Origin: Actinomadura spongiicola
Lineage (GTDB): Bacteria > Actinomycetota > Actinomycetes > Streptosporangiales > Streptosporangiaceae
DNA: 64,000 nucleotides
Assembly (NCBI RefSeq): GCF_003432485.1
Contig: NZ_QVNQ01000002.1
Span: 496,001-560,000 of the forward strand
Reading direction: 5' to 3'
Part shown: positions 38,083 through 46,733 of the stretch, piece after piece
How positions within the stretch are numbered: the first letter of the stretch is position 1
Layout of the letters: each line of letters opens with the position of its first letter
Notes under the pieces: model-generated
Told to the model about the DNA's origin: nothing
Database searches by the model: none
Seen by the model: the letters and a program-made list of their open reading frames with translations, nothing else
Made by a program: the position numbers and the translations under genes

Positions 38083-38706
38083 GAACCCACTCCTCCCACT
38101 CCGCCGCCGCCGACAGGCGGCCTCTTCCCTCCAGTGCCCACTACAGCCGGGTTTGTGCCCCGCCCGCGGCACAGCGCGTCCGGGCTACATTCCCCGCTTC
38201 CGCAACCGCGACGCCTGCGAGGTCCTACCGCGGCGCAGCCTCCCCGTCAGCACCGACCGCCCCTCATCGGACGACACCACCGGATCCGGCATCGGGATCG
38301 GCATCCCCATGACCTCTCGGCCAACAAAGAAATACCGACTCATGGGCCCGGCGGATCGTATATCGCTGGGGAGGATCGAACATCGTGGGAAACACGTAGC
38401 TCTTGCAGTTTTGTGGCTGCGCGCACTGCGTGAAAACTTGGATTGGAACAAATCATCGATGACCTGATCGACTCGTGTGACAATCTGTGACCTTGTGAAC
38501 TCGACTGGAAGAAGCGCAGGTCATGAGACCGTCTTTTCGTCTCGCGACCCGTCATTGGTGGCCGTAGGTGAACTCGATGGTCACCGGCCGACAAGAAGCA
38601 TCACGCAGGGTGACTTGACCTCGTCTTCTGCGGGCTGTCAGCATCTCTTAATGAAATGACCCCGCGAATAGCGCATCGAAGGATGCCGACCGAAAGGGAA
38701 TAGTTC
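38083..38706. other. 624-base gap before cassette 2: no confident gene
   Basis: The left half lies before ugd and is GC-rich with scattered short inverted repeats; the right half becomes AT-richer. Near 38476-38498 TGTGAC, TGTGAC and TTGTGAA occur 8-10 bases apart on the + strand, a possible regulator site. TTGACC at 38615-38620 could be a -35 box for the small gene, but no good -10 follows. AAAGGGA sits nine bases before the ATG at 38707. A 52-codon minus-strand frame (38185-38343) is too weak to call. Confidence 0.45.
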
Positions 38707-39066
38707 ATGTCACGATCGCTCAAGGTGCTCGTCGGGGTCCTGGTGGCAACCGCCGCACTGCCCTCCACCGGCGCTTTAGCCACGAATGCCTACGCGGCTA
38801 AGAACGGCACGGTCTTCGCCCATGGCTGGGCCCCGGCCGGGGGAAAGGCCGGCAGGGCCGGAGTGAAGGACACGTGGGCTGGGGACTGGGTGAAGAACGA
38901 GTACAACCGCGTGGGCACGGGCAAGCACAAGTACACGCTCTGGAACAAGCTCGGCAAGGGGAAGAAGACCTACACCAAGAACGGTCGCAAGGTGACCAAG
39001 ATCCACGTCTGTGAAGAGCGGGACAAGGCGCCGGACCTCTGCTCGAAGTGGGTGCCGGTCAAGTAA
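38707..39066 (+). CDS. small secreted basic protein with C-x9-C, cassette 2
   Basis: 119 aa. A Sec signal peptide is clear: RSLKVL basic start, a hydrophobic core to about residue 25, and a likely cut after TNAYAA (about residue 34). The mature 85 residues are rich in Lys and Gly and very basic. They carry VKNEYNRVGTGKHKYTLWNK, then the Lys/Thr-rich KGKKTYTKNGRKVTK, and end C-x9-C-S-K-W-V-P-V-K; the two Cys probably form a disulfide outside the cell. It is homologous to the small protein of cassette 1. I do not recognise the family. A stem-loop and an ABC transporter follow, which suggests a bacteriocin-like or signalling protein. Confidence 0.8.
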   Translation: MSRSLKVLVGVLVATAALPSTGALATNAYAAKNGTVFAHGWAPAGGKAGRAGVKDTWAGDWVKNEYNRVGTGKHKYTLWNKLGKGKKTYTKNGRKVTKIHVCEERDKAPDLCSKWVPVK

Positions 39067-39072
39067 GAACAC

Positions 39073-39104
39073 CAGGGGACCGGTCGAGGAAGGCCGGTCC
39101 CCTG
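39073..39104 (+). terminator. intercistronic stem-loop after the small gene, cassette 2
   Basis: A perfect 11-bp stem (CAGGGGACCGG 39073-39083 with CCGGTCCCCTG 39094-39104) with a 10-base loop begins six bases after the small gene's stop. It lacks a T-run. Placed between a small secreted protein and its transporter, it likely limits read-through or protects the upstream mRNA. The position matches cassette 1, although the sequence does not. Confidence 0.7.
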
Positions 39105-39222
39105 CCCCCCGTTCGAAGGGAAGGTCTCTCGTTCTCGGTGTAGCGAGAGTTCGCCCCGAGCCGTCCACCTGGTGGTCGCGAGCGGCTCACCAGTGCCGCG
39201 AAGATGAAGGTCAGAAGTATTC

Positions 39223-39906
39223 ATGAAGGAATCTGAGAACGCCATGCTCGAAGTGCGTGGGCTGTGCTATTCGATAGCTGAACGCACCATCCTCAAAGAT
39301 GTGAGCTTCGGCGTCCACCAGGGTGAGTCTGTTGCCATAACGGGCCCGAGTGGAAGCGGCAAGTCCACATTATTGATGTGTGCCCTCGGACTCATCGAAT
39401 CGCAGGACGGCTCCGTTGTCGTTGATGGAGAAGAGCTCACCGGGAGGTCCGCTCGCCAGCGGGCGGATCTGCGTCGCCGGAAAATGAGCATGGTGTTCCA
39501 GTTCGGCGAGCTGCTGCCCGAGCTCAGTCCACTGGAGAACGTCGCCCTCCCCGGGTTACTGGCCGGCAAAGGCAGGAAAGTCGCTTATCAGCGAGCGAAC
39601 ACCCTGCTCAGGCGCCTCGGCATCCCCATGGAGGAAACTCCGACCAGCCTTCTCTCCGGCGGTGAGCGGCAGCGCACCGCCGTGGCGCGGGCGTTGGTGA
39701 CGGAGCCGAGTGTGATACTCGCGGACGAACCGACGGGGGCGTTGGACGCGAAATCGAGAGAGGACGTGGCCGATCTGCTCTTCGGTTTGGCGAAGCAGTA
39801 CGGTTGCGCCATCGTCGTCGTCACCCACGACCCCGCCGTGGCGCGCCGGGCCGACCGCCAGTTCAAATTGGAAGCCGCTGAACTGATGGAGATGGCACCC
39901 CAATGA
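39223..39906 (+). CDS. ABC transporter ATPase, cassette 2
   Basis: 227 aa; ATG 39244 is an alternative start. It has complete ATPase motifs: GPSGSGKS, VFQFGELLPELSPLENVALP, LLSGGERQRTAVARAL, VILADEPTGALDAK, VVVTHDPAVARRADRQF. It is a close paralogue of the ATPase at 19989 and belongs to the FtsE/MacB/LolD class, including bacteriocin-linked ATPases. It powers the permease whose ATG overlaps its stop by four bases. The third-position GC is lower than in surrounding housekeeping genes, suggesting later arrival of this cassette. Confidence 0.92.
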   Translation: MKESENAMLEVRGLCYSIAERTILKDVSFGVHQGESVAITGPSGSGKSTLLMCALGLIESQDGSVVVDGEELTGRSARQRADLRRRKMSMVFQFGELLPELSPLENVALPGLLAGKGRKVAYQRANTLLRRLGIPMEETPTSLLSGGERQRTAVARALVTEPSVILADEPTGALDAKSREDVADLLFGLAKQYGCAIVVVTHDPAVARRADRQFKLEAAELMEMAPQ

Positions 39907-42101
39907 GTGCTGGGCGCCGGTCAGGCCGGTTACTCTGGGTCCAACTGCTCAGGATCGGATGGACGAGCGGCCACGGAATCCGTGGGGGCCGCCTGAGGTT
40001 CGCCGGACTCGTGGTCGCGTCCGCGGCCTTGACGATGACCTTTCTCTCCGTGGCCGCCGCCTTCTCCATCTACGATGGTCGCGAGCAGCGCGAACAGGCA
40101 CGCGGGCCGATCGTCTCTGAACACAGCGGAGACGCGATCGAATTTCGATGGGCCGAGAGCACCGATACGCTCCACGGGCGACATCATTGGGTGATCTCCC
40201 TCGAACCCAGATCGGTGGCGGCCAAGCCACCGCCGGGTCTGTCGCGTTGGCCCGCGCCCGGCGAAGCGTTTCTGTCGCCGGGATTGATCAATGCCGCGAC
40301 CGCCAACGACCACATCAAGCAGCGCTATGGCAGGTTCGCCGGAGAAATCGGGGCGTCCGGACTGGCCTCACCTGGCGAGCGGCTCGTCTACATGCGACCG
40401 CACTCTCCGCCCGAAGGCGGAAACGCCGATGAGCTCTGGTATCAGGCGACTGGATTCGGCCAGGCATGGGGAATCGGTGAGGCCGTTGATCCGCGTCCGT
40501 TGACGCAGGTGGTTCTCGCGATCGCGGCGCTGGCCGGTCTCCCCGCCGTCGCCCTACTGGTCGTGGTCGCCCGCTGCGGGTCGGCCACGAGAGATCGCCG
40601 TGGCCGACTGCTGGTGGCCCTCGGAGCCAGGTGGAAGGACAACGCCCTGGTGACGACAGGCGAGGCTGCGACTCCGGCCGCGCTCGGGACCATGCTGGGC
40701 GTCATACCACTGGCCATCGCGATGAGCACGAACATACGTCTTCCGGTCACGGGCTACACGATGAGCGCGGTGGACGTACGTGATCATCTTCTTCTCGTCG
40801 TGACTGCGGCCCTTCTGTCGTTCCTCGCGGTGCTGCTCATGGTCGTGGCGTTGCACCGCTCAACGGCTACCGGTGGTTCGACACGTCCTCGCGGGTTCAG
40901 CGAGCGCGTACCACGCTATCGCTCGGTCTTGTTCGTCGTTGCCCTGTGCACGGTCTTCATCAGTCAGTACATCCGTGGCGAGGTCGGCCTTTTCCTGTTC
41001 GTCGGAGGGACCGTCGGTCTGTGGGCCACTCTTCCTTCCGTCGGTGCAAAGGCCAGCGGCTGGCTGGGATGCAGGATGGCAAGCGTCGGGAACCGGCTGG
41101 GCAACCCGGGGCTCATCATCGGGGGCCGATGGACCGCTCTGCATCCCGGTGTGATCGTGCGGCTGGCGACCGCGATGATCATTTCACTCGGGCTGATCAG
41201 TCAGTTGCAGGTGTGGCAGAGCCGTCTCGGAGCTCCCGCCGAGGCGGCCCAGGCCACGCAGGCTCGTATCGGCGATCAAGTTTTGATCGTCGAGTCTCGT
41301 GATATCACGGGAGAACGCATGAAGGCTTTCACTGGAGCACTTCCGGTGGGGGCCGAGGTACTGACCGTTCGAACGCATGAAGACAAGAAATCCTTCGTGA
41401 GCCTTCATGCGACCTGCGCGGTTCTTGGTCGCCTTCATCTCGATTGTGGAGCGAAGAACCCGAATGCGATCGACAGGGTGAACGACCTTCGCATGAGGGA
41501 GTTGCTCGGCTGGTACGGGGGAAAGAAGTTCAGCGTTCAGGACGAGCTTCCTCCTCCCTTGCGGGATGGTCCGGAAACCGTCGCGATCGTGGCCGACTCC
41601 GCCGCGGTGGGTGGCGACTATCGAAGTGATGTGGAAAAAGCCGCCTACAGGAGTCTGAACACGCCCCATATCAGCAGGCTCGGAGACGATTGGGTACTCG
41701 GAAACAGCGATCGGGCCAGGCTCGGCGACTGGATGCTGCTCTTTGGCATCGTGGGCATGGTCTTGCTCATGTTCGCCACCGTGCTCAGCGTCGCCGGAGA
41801 ATTCCTGAGATTCGGAGCGGCGTTGGCGCCGGTATCCGCCCTTGCGAGCACGCCCGGACTCTTCCAACGTATCGCGCTATGGCATCTGACGGTTCCCATG
41901 ATCATATCTGCGGCGGCCGCGGCGGTCATCACCATCTGGCATAGCCTGTTCTTCATCTCTGTGATTCAGGAAGGGCAGTTCTCCTTCAATGTGCTGTTCG
42001 GATCGGTGACCAGTTCGATGGTGTTCGCCATCGCGGTGGGGGTCATTGGGGGCTGGAGCGCGCGGCAAGAGGCGTATCGCTGGCGGCCTACGGCCGACTA
42101 G
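39903..42101 (+). CDS. large FtsX-like ABC permease, cassette 2
   Basis: 732 aa, same architecture as the cassette 1 permease: TM1 (about 32-55), an extracytoplasmic domain with KPPPGLSRWPAPGEAFLSPG and GLASPGER, TM groups at about 200-345 and 360-430, a second soluble domain (about 440-620), and three C-terminal TMs. TGFGQAWGIGEA and the C-terminal YRWRPTAD also match cassette 1 (TGFGQAVGLGEA, RWRPTGD). The two permeases are therefore paralogues that diverged well before the present, not a recent copy. Likely work: export of, or protection from, the small secreted protein (inference). A strong terminator follows. Confidence 0.87.
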   Translation: MSAGRRSGRLLWVQLLRIGWTSGHGIRGGRLRFAGLVVASAALTMTFLSVAAAFSIYDGREQREQARGPIVSEHSGDAIEFRWAESTDTLHGRHHWVISLEPRSVAAKPPPGLSRWPAPGEAFLSPGLINAATANDHIKQRYGRFAGEIGASGLASPGERLVYMRPHSPPEGGNADELWYQATGFGQAWGIGEAVDPRPLTQVVLAIAALAGLPAVALLVVVARCGSATRDRRGRLLVALGARWKDNALVTTGEAATPAALGTMLGVIPLAIAMSTNIRLPVTGYTMSAVDVRDHLLLVVTAALLSFLAVLLMVVALHRSTATGGSTRPRGFSERVPRYRSVLFVVALCTVFISQYIRGEVGLFLFVGGTVGLWATLPSVGAKASGWLGCRMASVGNRLGNPGLIIGGRWTALHPGVIVRLATAMIISLGLISQLQVWQSRLGAPAEAAQATQARIGDQVLIVESRDITGERMKAFTGALPVGAEVLTVRTHEDKKSFVSLHATCAVLGRLHLDCGAKNPNAIDRVNDLRMRELLGWYGGKKFSVQDELPPPLRDGPETVAIVADSAAVGGDYRSDVEKAAYRSLNTPHISRLGDDWVLGNSDRARLGDWMLLFGIVGMVLLMFATVLSVAGEFLRFGAALAPVSALASTPGLFQRIALWHLTVPMIISAAAAAVITIWHSLFFISVIQEGQFSFNVLFGSVTSSMVFAIAVGVIGGWSARQEAYRWRPTAD

Positions 42102-42144
42102 CGCCATTTCACGCTCGGGCACCTGCGGGCCGGGCATGGTCCAT

Positions 42145-42171
42145 GGGGGACGGACGTGCCGTCCGTCCCCC
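42145..42171. terminator. bidirectional terminator hairpin
   Basis: A perfect 12-bp stem (42145-42156 with 42160-42171) and a 3-base loop lie in the 81-base gap between the converging ends of the cassette 2 permease and the secreted protein gene at 42183. Confidence 0.7.
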
Positions 42172-42182
42172 GGAACTCGTGA

Positions 42183-42764
42183 TCAGGCGTGTGAGATGTT
42201 GAGGATGATCCTGTCGTGGTCCACCTGGTAGGCGCTGATGCGCACGCCGTTGATGGCCGTGGCCGGGCCGGGCTGGGTCGTGGCCATCGACGCGATCGCC
42301 GTGGAGCCGTTGCCCCGGACGAAGAGGGTCGCCTGGCCGCCGTTCAGCTCGACCTCGATCTCCTCGACCCCGTACCGTCCGTCGAGCTGGATTTCCTGGC
42401 CGTTGCGCACCTCGACCTCGCACCTGGCGTCCAGGCACGCATGAACGTTGGTGCCGTCCTTGGCGACCGGCCTGGACTTGTCCTTCGGCTGTGACTTGGG
42501 CTGTGACTTGGGCTTGGCGGCCGGCTTGCCGGCCTCGGCCTTGGACGCGGCGTCGGACGACGGGCCGTCGGGCATGGCGTTCGTCTTGGGCGAGCCCACG
42601 AGGTCCGCGTGCTGCGGGTCGGGCTTGGGCTTGCCGTCGGCCGTGCTCTTGGTGTCCGCCGGAGACGGCGGTGGCACGGCGAGCGCGGCGTTCGCGGTGG
42701 CGACGGACGCGGTGAGCGCCAGCGCGGCGGTCATGGTGAGCAGGCTGAGCTTTCTTGTCGACAT
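42183..42764 (-). CDS. secreted protein with Pro/Lys-rich linker and CX3-type Cys pair
   Basis: 193 aa. A Sec signal peptide (MSTRKLSLLTMTAALALTAS, cut near ALAVP) is followed by a disordered linker (about 35-105) with repeated PKSQPK units. A small beta-rich C-terminal domain (about 106-193) carries HACLDARCEVEVRNGQEI and ends NGVRISAYQVDHDRIILNIS. The two Cys, four residues apart, may form a disulfide. I do not recognise the family. It probably works in the cell wall or outside. It lies 116 bases downstream of the LCP gene on the same strand, with a GGAGG-type site before the ATG. Confidence 0.7.
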   Translation of the reverse strand: MSTRKLSLLTMTAALALTASVATANAALAVPPPSPADTKSTADGKPKPDPQHADLVGSPKTNAMPDGPSSDAASKAEAGKPAAKPKSQPKSQPKDKSRPVAKDGTNVHACLDARCEVEVRNGQEIQLDGRYGVEEIEVELNGGQATLFVRGNGSTAIASMATTQPGPATAINGVRISAYQVDHDRIILNISHA

Positions 42765-42880
42765 GCTGTGGCCTCCTGATACGAGTGGCTACTCTCTGTC
42801 ACTCGCTCTGTTACCCACAGTGATCATCTGTGAATCAGGAGGTCACGACGGCGTGTCGCGCGGTTCGGATGCCTCGGCGC

Positions 42881-44548
42881 TCAGCCGCAGAGTTTCTGGG
42901 TGGCGGTGTCGGTCTCGATGCCGCCGCCCGGCGACGCGGTCGGCGAGGCGCCGTCGACCTTCACCTCCTTCACGTCGTCCCAGTTCGCCCCGACCATGAC
43001 CTGCACCTTCGACCCGAGCCCGCCGACCTTCTTCAGCTTGGCGCCCGGGATCGCGGCGGCCAGGGTCTTCGCCTTGTCCGCGGCGTCCGCGCCGTGCTGG
43101 ATCTGGGTGGTCTGGAGGCCGCGGCGCGCCACGCCCGGGACGACCGTGACGTCGAAGCCCACTCCCCGCAGTTGCCTGCCCGCCTTCGTCGCGAGGCCCG
43201 GCGTGCCGATCGCGTTCAGGACGCGGACGGAGATGTCGTCCGGCGGCACCGTCAGACGGTTCTCGGGCTTGCCCGTCGGTGTCGGGCTCGGCTTCTTGGT
43301 GTGCTCGTCGAGCGGCTGGTCCCGCCGGATCTTGGAGAACAGGTCGCGGGCCTTGCCCTGGTCCCACAGGACGACCGACTGCGTCGAGGGCGAGTTCCAC
43401 AGCACGGCGTTGTGGCCCGGGTTGGCGAGCGGCACCTTCGCGAACGTCAGCTTGTCGGTCGACAGGTTCTTCATCTGGTCGGTGAGCTTCGGCAGGTTGT
43501 CGGCGAGTTCCGGGTCGACGCGCAGCGACGACAGCGCCGCCTTCAGGAACTTCGTCGACTTCACCGGGTCGCTCAGCGTCTTCGTCGACAGCGCCTGCTT
43601 CATCATCGACGCCATGAACTGCTGCTGCCGGTCGATGCGGCCGAGGTCGCTGCCGCCGGTGAGGGTGTAGCGGGCGCGGGCGAACGACAGGGCCTTGAGA
43701 CCGTCCACGTGCGACTTGCCGGGAGGCAGCTTCAGCCCGCTCTTCGGGTCGTTGACGGCCTGCTCGGTGCACACGTCCACGCCGCCGAGCGCGTCCACCA
43801 TGCGCACGAAGCCGTAGAAGTTCACCTCGACGTAGTGGTCGATGGACACGCCCGTCGCGCGTTTGATCGTGTCGACCGTGAGGTCGGGCCCGCCGAACTG
43901 GTACGCCCAGGTCAGCTTGCCCGGACGGGACGGAACCCGCGCCCCCTTCGGCCCCTCCGCGCCGTTCGACTTGTGCGCCGGGATCGTCACGTACGAGTCG
44001 CGCGGCAGGTTCACGACCGACACCCGGTCATGGTCGCGGGACACGTGCAGCAGCATCATCGTGTCGGACCGCTCACCCGGCTGGTGGCCGAGTTTGGCCG
44101 CCTTCTGCTGCTCCTTCGTCAGCCCGTCCCGGCGGTCGACCCCGGCGACCAGGATCGTCATCGCGCCCTTCGGCGCGTCCTTGCCGCGGCCGAGACCGCC
44201 GACCGACACCTCGTCGATGAGGCCGGTGACGTAGTTCTGGAACGCCCACGCGCCACCGGAGGTCAGCAGCACGAACACCGACATCGCGCCGGTCAGCGTG
44301 AGGAAGCGCTTCTGCCGCCGCGCGCTCATCGCCGCCCGTGGACTCAGCGTCCGGCCGGGCCGGCGAGGGCCGCGCGGGCTCTCCACCGACACGCGTGGCG
44401 CGGGCATCCCGTCGATGGTGACGCCCTCGATGTCACCGTCGTCGCCCGTCGCCGCGTGCCCGCCCGGACGCGGCCGGAAATAGCGCTCCAGCGGATCGTC
44501 GTCCGGCGGGTCGCCGGCGCCGCGACCTGAGTCGTGCCCGTCTGCCAT
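42881..44548 (-). CDS. LytR-CpsA-Psr (LCP) family wall-polymer ligase
   Basis: 555 aa from ATG 44548 with GGAGGCGG upstream. A cytoplasmic disordered N-terminus (1-75) and one TM (about 80-102) lead into the LCP domain: MTILVAGVDRRDG, SDTMMLLHVSRD, VSVVNLPRDSYVTIP, SIDHYVEVNFYGF, LSFARARYTLTGGSDLGRIDRQQQFM. Its Arg/Asp residues bind the polyprenyl-phosphate donor. A LytR_C domain (about 445-535, ISVRVLNAIGTPGLATKAG) follows. LCP enzymes attach teichoic acid-like polymers or arabinogalactan/capsule to peptidoglycan, so it may anchor the polymer made by neighbouring genes. It is divergent from a GT2 gene. Confidence 0.93.
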   Translation of the reverse strand: MADGHDSGRGAGDPPDDDPLERYFRPRPGGHAATGDDGDIEGVTIDGMPAPRVSVESPRGPRRPGRTLSPRAAMSARRQKRFLTLTGAMSVFVLLTSGGAWAFQNYVTGLIDEVSVGGLGRGKDAPKGAMTILVAGVDRRDGLTKEQQKAAKLGHQPGERSDTMMLLHVSRDHDRVSVVNLPRDSYVTIPAHKSNGAEGPKGARVPSRPGKLTWAYQFGGPDLTVDTIKRATGVSIDHYVEVNFYGFVRMVDALGGVDVCTEQAVNDPKSGLKLPPGKSHVDGLKALSFARARYTLTGGSDLGRIDRQQQFMASMMKQALSTKTLSDPVKSTKFLKAALSSLRVDPELADNLPKLTDQMKNLSTDKLTFAKVPLANPGHNAVLWNSPSTQSVVLWDQGKARDLFSKIRRDQPLDEHTKKPSPTPTGKPENRLTVPPDDISVRVLNAIGTPGLATKAGRQLRGVGFDVTVVPGVARRGLQTTQIQHGADAADKAKTLAAAIPGAKLKKVGGLGSKVQVMVGANWDDVKEVKVDGASPTASPGGGIETDTATQKLCG

Positions 44549-44786
44549 AACGGCCGCCGCCTCCCGAAGACGTCTTCCTGACGCGAGTCCACCCCACTCT
44601 AAAGTGGGGGACACCCGTCCGTTCGCTACCTCGACCTCGTGTCCGTGCAGTAACGTGGCGCCGTCTCGACCACACCCCGGCGGCCCGCACGCATATCTGG
44701 GCGGCGTGGGCCGCGTCAGGCAAGCGAGCCAGAGAGAGGAAGAGGCGCCACTCCGCCGTCTCGGACGGGGGGCGTCCGCGAGCCAC

Positions 44787-45869
44787 ATGAATTCGTCTCC
44801 CCATGCCCAGAGCGCCACGCAGCAGGAAACCCAGGAAGCCGTGAAGCCTCGCTCCGATTCCGGTGAACGCACCTGGCCCGCGGTGTCGGTGGTGATGCCG
44901 GTCCTCAACGAGGAGCGGCACCTGGCCGAGGCCGTCCGCGGCATCCTCACCCAGGACTATCCCGGTGAGCTCGAACTCGTGCTCGCGGTGGGACCGTGTC
45001 GGGACCGTACGGAGAAGATCGCGCGGGCGCTCGCCGCCGACGACCAGCGGGTCCTGGTGGTCGCCAATCCGACCGGACGCACCCCGCAGGGCCTCAACAT
45101 CGCGATCAAGGCGTCGCAGTACTCGATCGTCGTCCGGGTGGACGGGCATTCGCTGCTGCCGTCCGACTACGTCCGCGCCGCCGTCGAGACGATGGAGGAG
45201 ACCGGCGCCGACAACGTGGGCGGCATCATGGCGGCGGAGGGCGTCACGCCGTTCGAGAAGGCCGTGGCGCGGGCGATGACGTCCAAGATCGGCGTCGGCA
45301 ACGCCCGCTTCCACACCGGCGGGGAACCCGGGGAGGTCGAGACCGTCTACCTGGGGACGTTCCGGCGCAGCGCGCTCGAACGCGTCGGCGGTTACGACGA
45401 GACGTTCGCCCGCGCGCAGGACTGGGAGATGAACCACCGCATCCGGCAGACCGGCGGCCGGGTCTTCTTCACGCCGCGGATGCGCGTCACGTACCGGCCG
45501 CGTCCCAACCTGCGGGCCCTCGCCAAGCAGTACTTCCACACCGGACGCTGGCGGCGCGTCGTCGGCCGCGAGCACCAGGGCACCCTCAACTTCCGCTATC
45601 TCGCGCCGCCGATCGCCGTGGTCGCGATGACGGTCGGCGCGGTCGCCGGGGTGTTCGGGTTCTGGCCGGGCTGGCTGGTGCCGGGCGGGTACGCGGCCGC
45701 GTTGATCGTCGGCGCAGCGGTGGAGGGACGCGGGCTGCCGTTGACCGCGTGGCTGCGACTCCCGCTCGTGTACGCCACCATGCACGTGACCTGGGGCATC
45801 GGGTTCCTGACCAGCCCGCCGCGACTCGGCCAGCCCAGTCCGGTCAAACCCGGCGAATCCATCCAATAG
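44787..45869 (+). CDS. glycosyltransferase family 2, membrane-associated
   Basis: 360 aa from ATG 44787; GTG 44842 is an alternative. The GT-A domain (about 30-255) has VSVVMPVLNEERHLAEAV, the D-x-D-like VVRVDGHSLLPSDY, and ARAQDWEMNHRIRQTGG. Two or three hydrophobic segments follow (about 275-345). Relatives add sugars to lipid-linked or exopolysaccharide chains (ExoA/succinoglycan-like). It is divergent from the LCP gene over 238 bases that hold both promoters. Acceptor and sugar are unknown. Confidence 0.88.
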   Translation: MNSSPHAQSATQQETQEAVKPRSDSGERTWPAVSVVMPVLNEERHLAEAVRGILTQDYPGELELVLAVGPCRDRTEKIARALAADDQRVLVVANPTGRTPQGLNIAIKASQYSIVVRVDGHSLLPSDYVRAAVETMEETGADNVGGIMAAEGVTPFEKAVARAMTSKIGVGNARFHTGGEPGEVETVYLGTFRRSALERVGGYDETFARAQDWEMNHRIRQTGGRVFFTPRMRVTYRPRPNLRALAKQYFHTGRWRRVVGREHQGTLNFRYLAPPIAVVAMTVGAVAGVFGFWPGWLVPGGYAAALIVGAAVEGRGLPLTAWLRLPLVYATMHVTWGIGFLTSPPRLGQPSPVKPGESIQ

Positions 45870-45973
45870 CTGGCACCATAGAGCAAGTCCACCCTCGAAC
45901 CCCCGTGCCCGGCGGCGCGTCTCAGGGTTAGGTTTGGCGGGAGCCTGCCGCCGACCCGGTCTGGAGGGTGGCC

Positions 45974-46729
45974 ATGTCCAACGGAGCACGTCACATGATC
46001 GGCGTGGTGATCGGGCTGATCGTCACGCCCCTGGTCGCCCTCGGTCTGACCTACGGCACGGACCGGATACGGCTTTCCACCCGGGTGGCGGTGGAGACCC
46101 TGGGCAGAGCCGACGGGTCGAGTGAGAGATGGCTCGGCGCGTCGCTCCTCCTCGCGGTGGCCGTCGCGCTCGGCCTGATCATGGCGTCGCGGGTCTCGCC
46201 GCTCGCCTCGCTGGTTCCGGGAGTCGCCTTCACCGGACTCGGCCTGCTCTGGCTCGTGGAGCCGGACTGGGCGGTCAGGCACCCCTCGGGCGACACGATT
46301 CCGGACGACCTGGTCATCCCGTACATGTCGCTCGGGCTGTACGGGATCTACCTGCTGCTCGGGGTGGTGCTCGTCGCGGCGTCGGTGGTCCCGTCCCGGT
46401 GGCAGGCCCGTACCGCCGGCGCGGCGCCGCGTTTCGGGGGACCGCCGCCCGCGCCGTTGGGTCCGCCGCCCCTGCACGGTGCTCCGGCGCCCATGGGGGC
46501 ACCCCGGCACCCGCAGGCGCCGCCTCCGGCGGGGCAGGGTGCGCCGCCCTGGCAGGGCCCGCCCCAGTTCGGGCAGGGGCCCGGCGCGTCCAATCCGCCT
46601 CCGCTGCCGCCCGCGTCCCCGGCCGCGCCCGCGTCGCCCGCCGCCGAGCGGCCCAAGCCGTCCTCGGCGAGCGGGCCGGACGACGACGAGCCCGGCGAAT
46701 GGACGCGCGTGTACGGCGGCGACCGCTGA
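45974..46729 (+). CDS. four-TM membrane protein with Pro-rich cytoplasmic tail
   Basis: 251 aa from ATG 45974, which has GGAGGG five bases upstream. Four TM helices occupy about 8-28, 55-75, 80-98 and 120-142. The C-terminal 105 residues are Pro/Ala/Gly-rich (PPPAPLGPPP, PPPAGQGAPPWQGPPQ) and end in an acidic DDDEPGEWTRVYGGDR. Such architecture is common in actinobacterial envelope proteins of unknown function. It ends four bases before the convergent GDPD gene. Confidence 0.75.
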   Translation: MSNGARHMIGVVIGLIVTPLVALGLTYGTDRIRLSTRVAVETLGRADGSSERWLGASLLLAVAVALGLIMASRVSPLASLVPGVAFTGLGLLWLVEPDWAVRHPSGDTIPDDLVIPYMSLGLYGIYLLLGVVLVAASVVPSRWQARTAGAAPRFGGPPPAPLGPPPLHGAPAPMGAPRHPQAPPPAGQGAPPWQGPPQFGQGPGASNPPPLPPASPAAPASPAAERPKPSSASGPDDDEPGEWTRVYGGDR

Positions 46730-46733
46730 CCGT

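Noticed and set aside
38185..38343. 52-codon minus-strand frame
   Set aside because: No ribosome site, no recognisable domain and an Arg-rich tail; could be chance in GC-rich DNA.
38707..39066. Assignment of the small secreted protein to the lactococcin 972 family
   Set aside because: The transporter resembles that group, but the Cys pair and the W-N-K/K-W-V motifs do not match what I know of lactococcin 972.
44549..44950. 134-codon extension of the LCP gene
   Set aside because: It overlaps the start of the divergent GT2 gene and has no domain; ATG 44548 has a good ribosome site.
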